Origin: Rostratula benghalensis
Taxonomy: Eukaryota; Chordata; Aves; Charadriiformes; Rostratulidae
Direction: 5' to 3'
Assembly (NCBI GenBank): GCA_013399305.1
Contig: VXAI01000019.1
Span: 6,697,452 to 6,761,451 of the forward strand
DNA length: 64,000 nt
Positions within the stretch are counted from its first letter, which is position 1. Each line of letters opens with the position of its first letter. The notes below the pieces were generated by a model. The model worked only from the letters and a program-made list of their open reading frames with translations. It made no database searches and was not told the DNA's origin. The translations under genes were made by a program, and so were the position numbers. Of this stretch, positions 33,930-46,002 are shown piece by piece.

Positions 33930-36900
33930 CTGCAGAGACAGAGAGACATCAGCACGTTGTTTGAGGAGGTCACTCATGTTGGCTTTATTCTTTTATTCCT
34001 TATGGAGAAGTTTATTGGAATTTTATGGAGGCTTGTCCTAGGCTGGTGAGTTCTCATAGGTTAAGGAATTAACACGCTCATGAGATAAAAGTGTTGGTTT
34101 ACACTTCACACAATTCTTGGGGTTTGACTCTCTGCAGGCACCACAGACACCACCATTAAAGAAAATTAAATTACAATTTTGTGGAAATTTCAGAAATATT
34201 TTCATTGGGTTTGATTATTTGTTAAACCAAATAAGGCTATTTCTCATAATTCAAAAGATGCCCAAAGGATATTTTGGATCTGTAAAAATGCCTTTGTTGT
34301 TCAATTTATAGTTTTAAATTTCTTTTAAAATTGGAACGGAATATTTTGGAATCATTAAAAATGTTGTCTTCCAGTTAAAATTACCTGTTTAGATTAAATA
34401 CATTCTCTAGGGTAGGCAAAAAAAGCCCTTCAAACTCAGGGCCACAAGCATCCTTCCTGTTCTTTTCTGATGCAAATATGACTCAAGAAATATAGAGATT
34501 GTGCATTTATGCTTAATCTGGCCAAGGCACAGAGACTGCCAGCAACTGCAAGACCATGAAAAGCTGCCACATTTTATTTGTCTTGCCCTCAAGTGGAAAA
34601 AAGAGGACAGACCTCCCCAGTAACTGTGCTCTGTGAAGAAGTAATTTTGCTGGAGTAAATTAAAGTTGGTTGAAAGTAAAGAAAATATCTATTTTCAAAA
34701 GTGGACTAGATAAAGGAGAAACTATGTTTTCATTTCTTTATTTTCCTTGACTTCATGCTAATTAGGTGAAAGAACCAAACAATTTAAGTTTTTACGGGCA
34801 AAATACTTCCTTTGTATTACTCCAAATGTTAAAACCATTTATTGAATGAACTTCTCAAACCCAGTGATTTTTGTTGTGTAGAGCTGTCAGAGTGATATTT
34901 AAAGTGAGTGAATATGGTCAGTGTATTAAAAAAAAATCAGGCATTTTAAGTAGCAGTGTAGCAAGATTAAAGGCCAACTTTTTAGATGTAATTGCACTTG
35001 AAAGACTGCCAATTAAGTTCAGAATTGCAACTCCAGTGCTTATTGCACATTTTTAGGTCTGAAAATGCAAGTAGATGGTGGGGAAACAGTATTCTTTAAG
35101 ACAATGGCCCCGGGGAGTGGAATTTGCAGGTGCTATACATCAGAACAAGCGTTTGAGGAGAACATCCTTCTGAGATTTCTTGCCAGAAATGTAGGTAGGT
35201 TGAAAAGAGAGGAGATTCTGCACCGCCTTTGTCCTTCCTGGATTAGGTGAAGAGTTGAGGGATGTTGGAGCTTGGCATCTTGCTGCACCCTAACTCCACT
35301 CCTGTCATTTTTAGGCACCTTCCTCAACGGGTGGAATAACCCAGATATTGGGGTGCCCTTAGCTCAGGAAATCTCCACTTTGTTTTTTTGCTTCTCAGTA
35401 GCATGTTGGAGCTCAAGTGCCCTCTTATGTAGAAATATGCAGCCAAACCACCAGAGATAAATAGTGGTGATTACAATAAAAGTTATGCTTGCTTATAAAG
35501 AGGCGACTGTTGAGACAGCTGCTGATACATAGGCATAAACAGACTGTCTAAAACCAGTGCTAAACCTCTCCCTCTCCCAAAAACACAGCCTTTGTCCCAG
35601 TCAATTTGTCCGTCACACAGACAACACCTAATAGCCTACCTGAGATTTCAACGTTAGCATTTCAGAATAATTAATCTTGTTGGTAATCTACTATTCTTTC
35701 CACTGAAGTGGGGAGAATTTAATTGATAGCTTGGGGTTCCCATGCCCTGCATTCCAGAACGTAATTCATCTATATTCTCCTGGCTCATATCTCTGAGCCG
35801 GCATTCTTATTAGGAATGACTAAATATCACCACTGCTTCATACCCATTTATGCTACTATCAGGCGACCTGCTTAATGCAGTTGTAAATAAGGAAAGCCAG
35901 GAGCTATAAAACTGCAGGGCAAATCCTCAAGGACAACATTACCTTTGACAAACGGGCAAAATACTTAAAAATCCTGAAAAACCATAGTTGCAAATCCATA
36001 AAAATGAAGTTTTCAGCTTTAGTGTTATTCTAAAAATATTTTTTTCCTTTTGTAGTGCATAAGTTCTTTTCCCTTTGTATTCCTCTGCACACTTTAAAGT
36101 GACATTTAGCTAATGTAGCAAGAAGCCACAGCTGTTTGGGAGAGCTGGGACACCGCAGCCCACGATGTTTTAAACATATGAAAACTGAAGGTTGAGGATG
36201 AGGAGTGCATCTGCTGGGTCTTGGAATTCTTGGAATGTTCCAGAGAATCACTTCTTTGATGACTAGTGAATTTTTTTCCTCCCTTATTTCTAGCATAAAT
36301 TTAGTCTTAGTGCTTACACATTTGTTTTCGTGCCAAGAAATACGCTTTGTCTTCTATAGCTCTTTTTCCTCCTAAGTGGTTGCCCAATGATGTATTTAAA
36401 AAAGCAGCCGTAACCCCTCTCAGTCTGAATTTTGCTAAGAAAAAGAAAAAGAAACACAGACTCTTCGGGCTTCATAACTTTTCCCATTCCTTTGATGGAA
36501 AATGTTAATTATCTTCGTTTCTGTCTGTTACACTTATTATTTTTCTTTAATATATGGAAGTTAATTGTCCTCTTTACAAGCAGCTGGAAGTTACATATAC
36601 AGATAAGCACTTGTCTGTTTCCATAAGCTTTCCCACGCTGAGCTACCTACAGAACCTAGGATAAAGACTGCAACATGACAATGATGATTTTAGTAGGGAG
36701 TTATCAGTCCACACACATATATTGTACATGACAAATGGCCACAGAATCTAGATCTCAGATATGGAAGAAAAACTTCTACACCTTTAGTAAGAAAAATAAA
36801 CAATTAGTTCTGCAGCTCTAATCATTATTTACCATGATCTGTATTGCAACCCTGAAACATTAAGAAAATCGAATAATAACATAATAGCATATAAATGGTA

Positions 36901-37201
36901 CACGTTATACGTAAAATAAACATTCTTGCAAGATATTATTGATACTTTAGGGTCAAAATATGTTGGTACCACCTTGCTATCCTCTCTATTGTGCAAAAAA
37001 GTACACAAAAAAGTTGTATATTATTTTTAATAATTTCTCCCTTGTAACAATAATTGAACGCTATATTTGTAACCTAATGTGAATTATAATTAGTCTTCCA
37101 AAGCAGTATTCAGGATGAAAGACACTGAGAAACACTTAGCTATAGACTTGCCAAAGAGAGAGAACAGTACAATAAACTAATATAATATTTGTTTCTGATT
37201 G
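33930..37201. other. Unique AT-rich sequence, no gene seen
   Basis: Mostly featureless. A slightly less AT-rich stretch at 35090-35350 carries overlapping 61-64-codon frames on both strands and may be an old unrecognised repeat. No domains or splice-bounded exon are evident. Confidence 0.55.
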
Positions 37202-37303
37202 TGAGAGATGCTGCAGTCCCTTATTCAGGTTAGGGATCTTTTGCTGGACTCTCTCCAGTAACTCCATATATCTCTTGTACTGGAGAGCCCAGAACACGAC
37301 CCT
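37202..37303 (-). mobile_element. CR1 LINE internal fragment (inverted)
   Basis: The + strand reads GAGATGCTGCAGTCCCTTAT, TTGCTGGACTCTCTCCAGTA, then TCTTGTACTGGAGAGCCCAG and AACACGACC. This is the reverse complement of CR1 ORF2 sequence several hundred bases upstream of the 3' end. Neither the 3' tail nor the 5' part is present, so it is an isolated internal relic about 100 bases long. Confidence 0.85.
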
Positions 37304-38829
37304 GTTAGACCAGGATCAGAGTTTAAACCTTAATATAAGGTTTTTTTGTCTTCTGCAGGTGGGTGGGATGGTTCAGATTAACAGCCAAATCAGTCCATGT
37401 GATGCAGGCTATAAGAAATACAGAAGCATTACATACTGTAAGGACAAAAGCAAGCAAGACCATAAATTATGGATATACCAAACACAGAAAGGGATGTTTG
37501 TAAATCTGGATCACTGATTTAATAGTTGAAATTACAGTACAAATAGGGCAATTAAGAAAAATTGCATTTGAATAACTACCGATAATACTTTTGCAATTAC
37601 TGTAACTCATTTTTCAAACTCATTATATATTTTTTCTGATACATATGTTTAAAGGTTTTCCTTATAAAGAAGAAATACAATTAGCCACTTATCATTTTAA
37701 ATAAGAATGTGAAGACATGGTGATGTTCTGAGTTTCAGCAAAATCAGTTTTGTTAATTTAAAACATTCCCTCATGAAAATTATATTTAAAGACCTGCCTG
37801 ATTAATTAACAGGAAACTTGTCTTGCCTCCTCAAACCTGGCTTTGGAAACTCCTTTACTTGGTGTTTGCAAGAAGGGGGAAATTTAAAGTTAGTAGTTTA
37901 AGTTCATTAGCAGGTGGAAATCTTGCTTTCTCCTGGAGCCTCAGTGAAAGCTGTGGATCAAGAACCGCTGCCACATGTATCTTCAGATCCTGAGCCAGCC
38001 CTTTTGACAGCACTCTCAATAATGCTAGTTTTTGTCTAATCTTAAAGCATAATGCAGGCTTTTCCACCAAGCACTGATATGTTTATGTACAAAATAGGAG
38101 CCTGGGGTTCCTCACTGCTGTGGGACACGCTGCTCTGCCGCCAAAACCCTAGTCCATGTAACTGCCAGCTCTCTGTTCTTAACCCCTGATAAAATACATG
38201 GCTTTTATTTAAATCTAGTATTTCATGAGAGTTTATTTGCTTAATCATCTCCATATACAAGCAATCACTATTATCAATGTATCTTATCCGTGCCTGAACC
38301 ACATACACAGATGAAAATGCCTGAAATTTACATTCTTTCTCTGAACGCAAATTCAAGGAAAGCAAATGTGACACCTGCGTGTCTCAGTTCTGGGGATTTT
38401 GTTATGTCTAGTGGTGAAAAACAAAAAAAGAGTAAATATTTTCATCCAGATACATTTCATGGCCAAGTAGTTTAATCTTGACACTTCTGGGGAAACAAAC
38501 ATTTCAAGGTAGGCTTTTTAAGCTGTATTTAGATAAGTAATGTACATGGTTAAAAGTTTGTGTTGAAGGAAATATATTAATGTGGTTTTAATGAATATTT
38601 CTCTCACAATAATTAGGATTTTTGGCTGCAAGTAAGGCAAGCCCCTACTTCAGCAAATGCTTTTTGAGTGACAAAAAAAGAAAAAAATCTGGATTGTCTG
38701 ACTGAAAATATGTATGTCAAAAAGATGTATACCTGAAGGAGAAATCCTGCCAGCTGAGCAAACATTGCTTTAACCCAGTATCTTCTTATGAATTCTCTAT
38801 TAGGACCTTCACCTTACACGTATGTGTAA
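37304..38829. other. Unique AT-rich sequence, no gene seen
   Basis: No repeat or coding family recognised. A perfect 7-bp-arm hairpin (CTTACAC GTAT GTGTAAG, 38813-38830) sits immediately before the GC-rich block that follows. Confidence 0.55.
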
Positions 38830-38830
38830 G

Positions 38831-39227
38831 ATTTATTTCTGCCTCAGGGCCCTGGGTGCAGTAAGGGGCACTCCTGGCCCAGGCCAGCCTCCCTCATGCC
38901 CAGGCGCCATCTTAGCCCAGCCGGGGCCTTTGCTCCACGTCACAGTGGTGCCTTGGGACTGCCTGCTCCTTGTCCCATCCTTGGACAGGTTGATTTCTTG
39001 CACTGAGCTCAGACATGGCTTGTTCATGTCCTTCCCAACAGCCATGGGCCCTGCTGGGTGCCCTGCCTGTCTCCAGCCGTGGGGCAATGCCCGTGGGTGA
39101 AGTGAGAACCCGGCTACCTCATGGCCACCCGCCCCGGAGAGCAGCCCCCATTGTCCTGCCCAGGTCCCCGCCTGGAGAGGCCGAACCCTTGGGCATCTCC
39201 TGAGGTAAAAAAAAAAAAAAAAAAAAA
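38831..39227 (+). repeat. GC-rich block ending in poly-A (candidate retrocopy)
   Basis: About 375 bases are strikingly GC-rich compared with both flanks and end in 21 consecutive A residues (39207-39227), after which AT-rich DNA resumes. A polyadenylated RNA copied into DNA would look like this. There is no AATAAA just upstream of the tail, I could not find a target-site duplication, and the open frames (up to 92 codons) match no protein I recognise. Birds rarely make processed retrocopies because CR1 machinery does not favour poly-A tails, so the identity matters. Alternatives are an unrecognised repeat family or a GC-rich unique block beside an expanded A-run. Confidence 0.4.
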
Positions 39228-39482
39228 TAATTAAGTGCTCTTAGTTTTCATCGCATAACCGGATCCTTAAATAATTTATTGGGAAGAATTGTTTTAGAAG
39301 AAAAATTAACTCCCTCAGGGCATCCTTATTGAGGGGAAATGTTCCGGAAGCTTCCATGCGTGTGCAGGGCTGATATTCATTGACTCTCCCTCCGATCAGG
39401 CTTTCCCTCCTGCTGAGGTGGGGGAAAATCGGATTCTGGGATCTTGGTCTTGTGATAGGTCTCATGTGGACTGAAGATCGAG
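39228..39482. other. Unique spacer
   Basis: AT-rich after the A-run, becoming more balanced towards the CR1. No gene or known repeat. Confidence 0.55.
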
Positions 39483-39655
39483 TCACAGAATCGCAGAATG
39501 GTATGGGGATGGAAGGGACCTCTGGAGATCATCCAGTCCAACCCCCTGCCAGAGCAGGTCCTCCTAGAGCAGGTAGCACAGGAACTTCTGCAGGCAGGTT
39601 TTGAAAGCCTCCAGAGACACCTCTCGAGGTGGTGGAGTCTCACGTCTCGAGGCAA
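39483..39655 (-). mobile_element. CR1 LINE fragment, 3' end, with internal microinversion (inverted)
   Basis: The + strand begins with tail CACAGAATCGCAGAATGG, then GGATGGAAGGGACCTCTGGA, ATCATCCAGTCCAACCCCCT and GGTTTTGAAAGCCTCCAGAG. After that the expected GGAGACTCCACCACCTC is present but reverse-complemented (GAGGTGGTGGAGTCTC, 39626-39641), flanked by direct TCTCGAGG copies at 39622-39629 and 39645-39652. The rest of the element is missing. Confidence 0.92.
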
Positions 39656-42600
39656 CTGCTGATTTATCCAAGGCTATATTTGTATTTTTAGTAACTCTTC
39701 TACTTTGGTGATAGATGCTCAGGAAATCTGGGAAATTTTTCCTGTGTGTCTGGCAAATGCTTCCCATGTGTCTTTAGACACCTAGTTATTTTCCCTGGGC
39801 ATCATTCTTTCACCTGTGAAATGAAAAGACTTCTCTATCACTGGTGTCTGGAGGATATGCTTACTTTCTAGACAGAATTACGCCTAAAAGAAATGAAATG
39901 CATGAAGTAAACAGGAAGTTAGCGACCAGAATCCAGAAATCCTTGCAAGAAATGGGTATTAAATTCTAAGAAGTGATCATTTGGAATGTGAATCAAATTA
40001 TTAGATAATGTGGTATGCACTGGTAAGAGCACAGGGGACAACAACTTTATGGTTTATAAATTTATATTATAAGATCCTTTGGTTTGGTCCACCTGAAGCT
40101 TTCTTCCTTCAATAGATATGTAAACAGGAGACCTATTTTTCACACAGAAATCAATGCAGTTGTGAAATACTTGTCAACTTCTACCCTCATATAGAACTAG
40201 TTTTGGAATTCCAGCCTGCACAAGAAGCTAATTTTAGCTGGGACTGGGAAATATGCTGAACGTTCTGGTTAATTGGAACAATCTGTGAGTTCAGGACTTT
40301 AAAACAAAGATTTAGGTTATAACAGAATACTGAGATGGACTTTCATTAGGTACCTCATAGTTATTGATTTGTATTGCTTTCCATTCTAAGCCAATTATAT
40401 ATTCTTTTTCATTAAGATAAAGGCACAAACGATGCCTTAAATAAATGTCTTAATCATCTGCCTTACCTTTTAATCTTGCTGGAGATGATCATAATCATTA
40501 ATCAAAATTAAAGCTCTATAGTACAGTTTATATATTAAAATACATACATTCTTTACCATTAAGAAGGACAAATGCCATGTCTTCTCCCTCTTTATTTTTT
40601 TTTAAATGCTCTGCTGTTTTATCTTCATTAATGGGATAAGCATTAAATGGCTAAGAAACAAATCTGTATATAAAGCTGTTATTTAACAAAGTAAATGATG
40701 TAATTAATTAGATTCTAATTCAAAGTTTTAAAATGATATTTCAAGAGGTTGTTCAGCCAAATGGAATACTGATTCTTGTATTCATACAATTCTTACATTG
40801 AGTTAATTTTTCTGTATTTGAAAACCAGAATTGCTCAAAGAGCTGATTTACTAAATGCTAAGTATTTCATGCAAGAGCAGCGTAATAGAGTATTTTATTA
40901 TATGTATGCAGTTCTATGGCGTGTCTTTGAGAAAAAACATTTCCTAAAGCACATAAAACTTTGAATCAACATTGTTTTGTCATGTTAAAGGCACATCAGA
41001 ATACAATATGCAGAGTTTTGTAGAACAATGTTAATTGTGAACTGCAGTAATCCAGGGAAATTAATGCAGCGCAAGTTGATACCAATAAAAAAGAGCTTTA
41101 TCATTCTGAGAAAATCTTTACAATTGATTATAGCTTGTGATTCAAATGCAGGATGAGGTAAAATCATTAATACAAAACCTAACACCCATATCTTGGACAG
41201 GAGCCTATTTGTGAGTAGACCCAACATACGCAAAGTTGCTTAAAAGGAGACTTAAGAAAGAGTCAAAACTGGACAAGTGCTGGATATGCTGAATATGGCC
41301 TCATCCTTGTTTTGAAACTATACTTCTCTGTGTCCTGGGAACTTTGTTCTTTTGCATATCCACTAGCTGTTATAGCTGCCTACCTCATAGCTAAACCTGA
41401 GCAGTTTCCTGAAACAAAGCTATCTAGATGCAGAAGTTCTCTGATTAGAGTGCAAGGTCTTTAATTCGATTAACAATAAATTCCCACCTTTGCATCTGTA
41501 GTCTGTTCCTTTTGTTGATAGCAAGATCACATGTATCATGTCAGGGGTAATTTAAGCAGCCTTTTCTCAGATTTCTACTTCTCTAAAATTCAAAGGTTGG
41601 CATGAACCATTTTAATAAAAATTTCAGTGCAACAGGCGAGTTTTGAAATCATCCATGGAGCTTACTTGTTATCTACAGCTTTTGAGAACAGTAGCTCTTT
41701 GCAGCTCTTAGTCAATTTCTGTTAATTCACTTTACTTTCTCTTACACACATGTCCTTGACCATCTGTAATGCAGCAAGAACTGCCAGTAAAAACATGGCA
41801 TTTATTTGTTTCAAAAATATCAGAAACTTCTTCAAGGGGCAGTAGACTAAGCACAGACATTGATTAAAGTTTGACAGTTCAGGCTCCCTTCTGCATTTGA
41901 AGTCTATACCAACATTTATGATTGAAATGAAGAGGAAAGCAATGCTCTTAGAAAGATATAAATTTAAATTGGGGCATTATAGTAACGTGTATTTTTGATC
42001 TGAATAACCAGTATTATTATACTGCAGGCATAATTTACCAACTAGACTGAAGAAATGAAGGCAATGTCCTGATGAACATCATTCTCACAGTTAAACATCA
42101 GTGTCAAAGCAGAGCATTTGAAGACATAAAAGCAAAAGGTAATGACATTATCCTTGAATCTTCATGACTTTCCTAAAGGTGAATGTATTAAATAAGAACT
42201 GCTGAAGTGTTGTTGGCGCTGTTTTATGCATCCCATCTGTTAGTCATAATATTACATCAGCTAATTAATGCATGTTACCTTGTGTGTAAAACAACATGTA
42301 CTCTGTTGATTGCAGAGTCAACCCTAAAGTGGTTCTTTCTGGAGCTGTTTGATTATTATTTTTTTTTTGTCAGAAAGTCAGGGATTTACCCCATGAAATA
42401 TTTGGCTTTCATTGGAATCTTCAACATTTAAAAATCTATGCTTTTTTTTTCGGAAGCATGTGCAGAAAGCACTTGTTTTGAAATCATCACTTTTTGCTTT
42501 CTAGAATTCTTTGTTTAAAAATTTAAATCATTTTATAGTGCTGTTTCATCTTCATTTTTCTGTGCAGTGCATTTGATCTAGCTGATGGTGTACTTCCATT

Positions 42601-43514
42601 GTCATGCCATAGTATAAATTGTCAAAAATTGTATTATGACATGACAGCAGCAATGGTGCACAACTAATTAAATCTAATAAAGTCTGTCATTTTAACTTTT
42701 TTTTTTTTTTTTTAAATCATGAAGGGCAGCTGCTACTAGTACTGACAAAAAAATCTTCTAGACTAAAATGCTTATTCTTTGTGTTTGCAGTGAAACAGTT
42801 GTGTGAGTTCTAAGTTCCCCTAATTATCTTGGAATATATTTGAGGTGAACATCATATGTTCAATTGTCGCAATTAAGAAATGCCTGTTTGGTTCCTCAGG
42901 CAGTGAGGTTGTTTGTCAACGATGTAAAATTGTACTTATACCAGATGTGTTACATAGATGAAGTATCATTTTCTTTTGGAGAAAGGAACAGAAATCTGAA
43001 GAAAAACAGGTTCAAAGATGTTGCTCTTTCTACTTTGCCTTCCTGGGTAATCACTGAATCCCAAGGTACTTCAGATTTTTTTTAAATGATCAGTTCACTG
43101 TCAGCCCTCTGCTACTGTAGCTGGGGTCCTTTTTGCACCCTTTTTGTATGAATCTAGTACATAAGATAGTCCTTGATTCATCCCTTGTTTGTGTGAAACT
43201 GCTGTTTATATGTAAATACAGCAGGGTTCTATGTCGAGCTATAAAAGCTGGAACTATAGAATATCCCAAAATGGTGTTTCCACAGGTAGCTGTGTGCATG
43301 GAGAATACAGTTTAATTACCTGTGATCTGGCTCATTATTGCTTTCCTTCTTACAGACTTACTTTAGTTTATTAAAGTATTTAATATCAAATGAGAATTTT
43401 CCTCTTTGGTAGAACCAAATCTAACTTTTCTCCTTCTATTCTGAAAATTATTAATATTTCCGCCTATCACCAATATATCTCCTTACTACTATTTCTATTG
43501 TTTGGGATATCCCT
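39656..43514. other. Unique AT-rich sequence, no gene seen
   Basis: No repeat family or coding signal recognised. A T-run of about 18 lies near 42697-42714. Open frames are under 85 codons. Confidence 0.6.
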
Positions 43515-43740
43515 TTGGGGTCAGTTGGGGTCAGCTGTCCCAGCTGTGTCCCCTCCCAGTTTCTGCTCACCGGTGAGGTGGTGTGAGGAGCAGAAAATGC
43601 CTTGATGCTGTGTAAGCCCTGCTCAGCAACAGCTGAAACGTTCCTGCTTTATCAACACTGTTTTCAGCACAAACATAGCCCCATACCAGCTGCTATGAAG
43701 AAAATTAACTCTATCCCAGCCCAAACCACTACACCTGCAT
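43515..43740 (+). repeat. Probable avian ERV LTR fragment, copy B
   Basis: Contains GTCAGCTGTCCCAGCTGTGT, a GAGGTGGTGTGAGGAGCAGA block, CCTGCTCAGCAACAGCTGAA, TTTATCAACACTGTTTTCAG and AACTCTATCCCAGCCCAAAC. This ordered set recurs, more diverged, at 14035-14285. From familiarity with bird genomes it resembles a high-copy endogenous-retrovirus LTR, and copy B is the better preserved. There is no internal retroviral coding region nearby and no second LTR, so it is a solo or truncated remnant. Confidence 0.7.
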
Positions 43741-44695
43741 AAAACTATTAATTTTTTCTGCCTTTGTTCTAAGAAACATCGTGGTGTGCAATTTTGTAGA
43801 CATGTAGTATATTCACAGAATCACAGAATGATGAGCTACAAGAAAAAAGGTTTTATAATTCTATATCATGATGACTAAGGTTATGTGAGGCTTTTGGCAG
43901 TCGAAAGGAAAAGGGTGCCAGTGGATGGAATGCTTCAGATACCTAAGTAAAGCCAGAATTGTATGTCATGCTAGTGAGTGAAATAGGGATATTTGCCCAG
44001 ATTTCTGTCACCTTGATATGATGAGCATGTTTATAAACTTGTGGAGTTGGTGAGAATGTTGTCTATACTGGTGCAATGTTCAGCCATCTGTGTAACACTG
44101 CCTTAAAGTCTCAGTGCTCTGCCAGTGGTCCTGTTTTCTAAATTACCTTCCTCCATCACCTCCACAAAGCTTCTAAGTGTTGCTAAAGCCTATTGGCTGA
44201 AAAGGATGGGAAAAAATAATCACACTTGGAATTTACTAGCTATACATTAACGAATTTATAGGAATTATTTTTGTAATTGTAAATTTAAAGATGAGCAAAT
44301 CAGATCCATCTAAAGAAAGCAGAAGATTAGTGACTCCTAGGAATGTTCTCACTTTCTAATTTTTTTTGTTGTTTATTTTTGTGGTGTCCTTTATCTCTCA
44401 TCTTATACAAATCATTCTCCCTTTAGAATTAGGACTACAAAAACATTTAAAAGATTGCTTTAGTGGTCTTTGAAGATATTAAAAAAATATTTTTGCTTGC
44501 TTTACTAGAAAGATGTATTGTTAGTGATACTGGAGTTCTGTTTCTGGTGACCTTCCTGTTGCTTATGTGTTCAGTGCAATGCCTTTCCAAAAACTTCTTT
44601 GTCATCAACCTCTTACCCTAGTTATTCTAATTTATTTTGTGTTGAGATTCAAGTGTTTACTGGTAAAATAGGTTCTGTAATTTGCAACAGAGTCC

Positions 44696-44717
44696 TTTTT
44701 TTTTTTTTTTTTTTTTT
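44696..44717. repeat. Poly-T run of 22
   Basis: An uninterrupted T homopolymer, among the longest in the window together with the A-run at 39207-39227. No recognisable retrocopy body lies on its 3' side. Confidence 0.9.
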
Positions 44718-45524
44718 GTAAATCTTAACAGAAGTAAATTCCTTCAGTTCAGTCACAGCTATTCCATGTGAAATTCAGCTTAGGCTGAAACCCAGTGTGT
44801 GTGGATTCAGAGTCTCCAGTTGTGTAGGATATCTGTGAGTGCATTTTGAAGAAAGAGTTAGATTTTAAGGCAGAGCCCCTCTGTTAGCCCTACAGCTTCA
44901 CAGCTTCTACCGGCTTCTCTTCGCGTGCTAGCTCTAATTCCAATTGTTAATAAGTAATTATTTGTATTCCTGAAGGAGTAAGAGTCTTCTTTTTAAAAGC
45001 TGTGATTCCTCAAGGAAAAAGAAAAGCATTTTTATACTTAATGCTCTTAAGTAACTGACACTAATGTTATTGGATATTTTCTACTGTTCATAAATAAGAT
45101 GAAATATTACCAAACACCTAGCTGTAATTAATTTACTACTGATAATACGACCATAGTTAATAACAATTGACACTGAAGTATATTAAAGCATAATTTAATT
45201 AAGGAAAAAAGTGACATTCATTATTACCCATTAATAGAACCTTCAGAACAAATAAAAAAATTATCTAATTAATTAGAGGTAACAATTGAAGAAAACTTGA
45301 ACTTAGCTCTCAGTTGAATTAACTGTTTACGTAGGAGTCTTCAGTGTAGTTCTTTGGTCCACTTGTAGCACCAAACAAAAAGGTCTATGCACCAAAGGAA
45401 GTTACATCCTTGAGTTTATTGACCTATGCAGTTAGGAGCATTATCAGGATACTTATGAAAATCTTCCAGTAGGTGCATAAATAAGAGTATGTAACCATTT
45501 GGTTTCTAATTTGTACTGTTCTAC

Positions 45525-45649
45525 CTGCAATTGGGTTGGATGTTGGGCTTGTGAAGTGTTTCTGAGAATATCTGTGAACTGCTGCATGCGATCAGCCACT
45601 GCTGACACCTCTGAGAGGCAAGAACATCCAGCAGGAAATCTTCCACGCT
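45525..45649 (-). other. Candidate internal exon (unproven)
   Basis: On the minus strand a pyrimidine-rich 3' splice site (CTTTCTGTCATCTGACCTTGCAG) is followed by 125 bases and a weaker 5' splice site (TTGCAG then GTAGAA). One frame is open from the first base, beginning SVEDFLLDVLASQRCQQWLI, and leaves two bases at the end. The sequence is less AT-rich than its flanks. No family is recognised. The weak donor lowers confidence, and it may be a chance pseudo-exon. Confidence 0.2.
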
Positions 45650-46002
45650 CTGCAAGGTCAGATGACAGAAAGGAAGATACGGGAATATTGTAATTAATAA
45701 TCCTGCTGGAGATCCAAGTGCTTGTGAAATTTTAACAGCGGAAATTTGGTCATTCTTATCAAAGGACAAATGCGATGTTACTGCTGCCTTTTTACCCTAA
45801 GGGCAGAATTTAAAGATTTCACCTTTGACTTGCAAAATTAGGTTCCTCTACTTCCTGATTTATGGCTAGGATTTGGAACCAAATTTGCATGTGGCTTGGA
45901 CATTAAATTCACTGACCAGCTCTCAAAGTTTAATGTGTTTTACTTGCAGCTCAGTATAAGGTAGTTCTTAATTGCTTCTACTTTTAGCTGTCGCGGTGTA
46001 AA

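Larger units (their letters stand above)
43741..46002. other. Unique AT-rich sequence, no gene seen
   Basis: Holds an isolated CACAGAATCACAGAATG at 43814-43830 (perhaps a stray CR1 tail), a 22-T run at 44696-44717, and a minus-strand exon-like segment at 45525-45649, described separately. Confidence 0.55.

Noticed and set aside
43814..43830. CACAGAATCACAGAATG as another CR1 insertion
   Set aside because: Only two octamer-like units with no CR1 body next to them. It could be a chance or relic tail.
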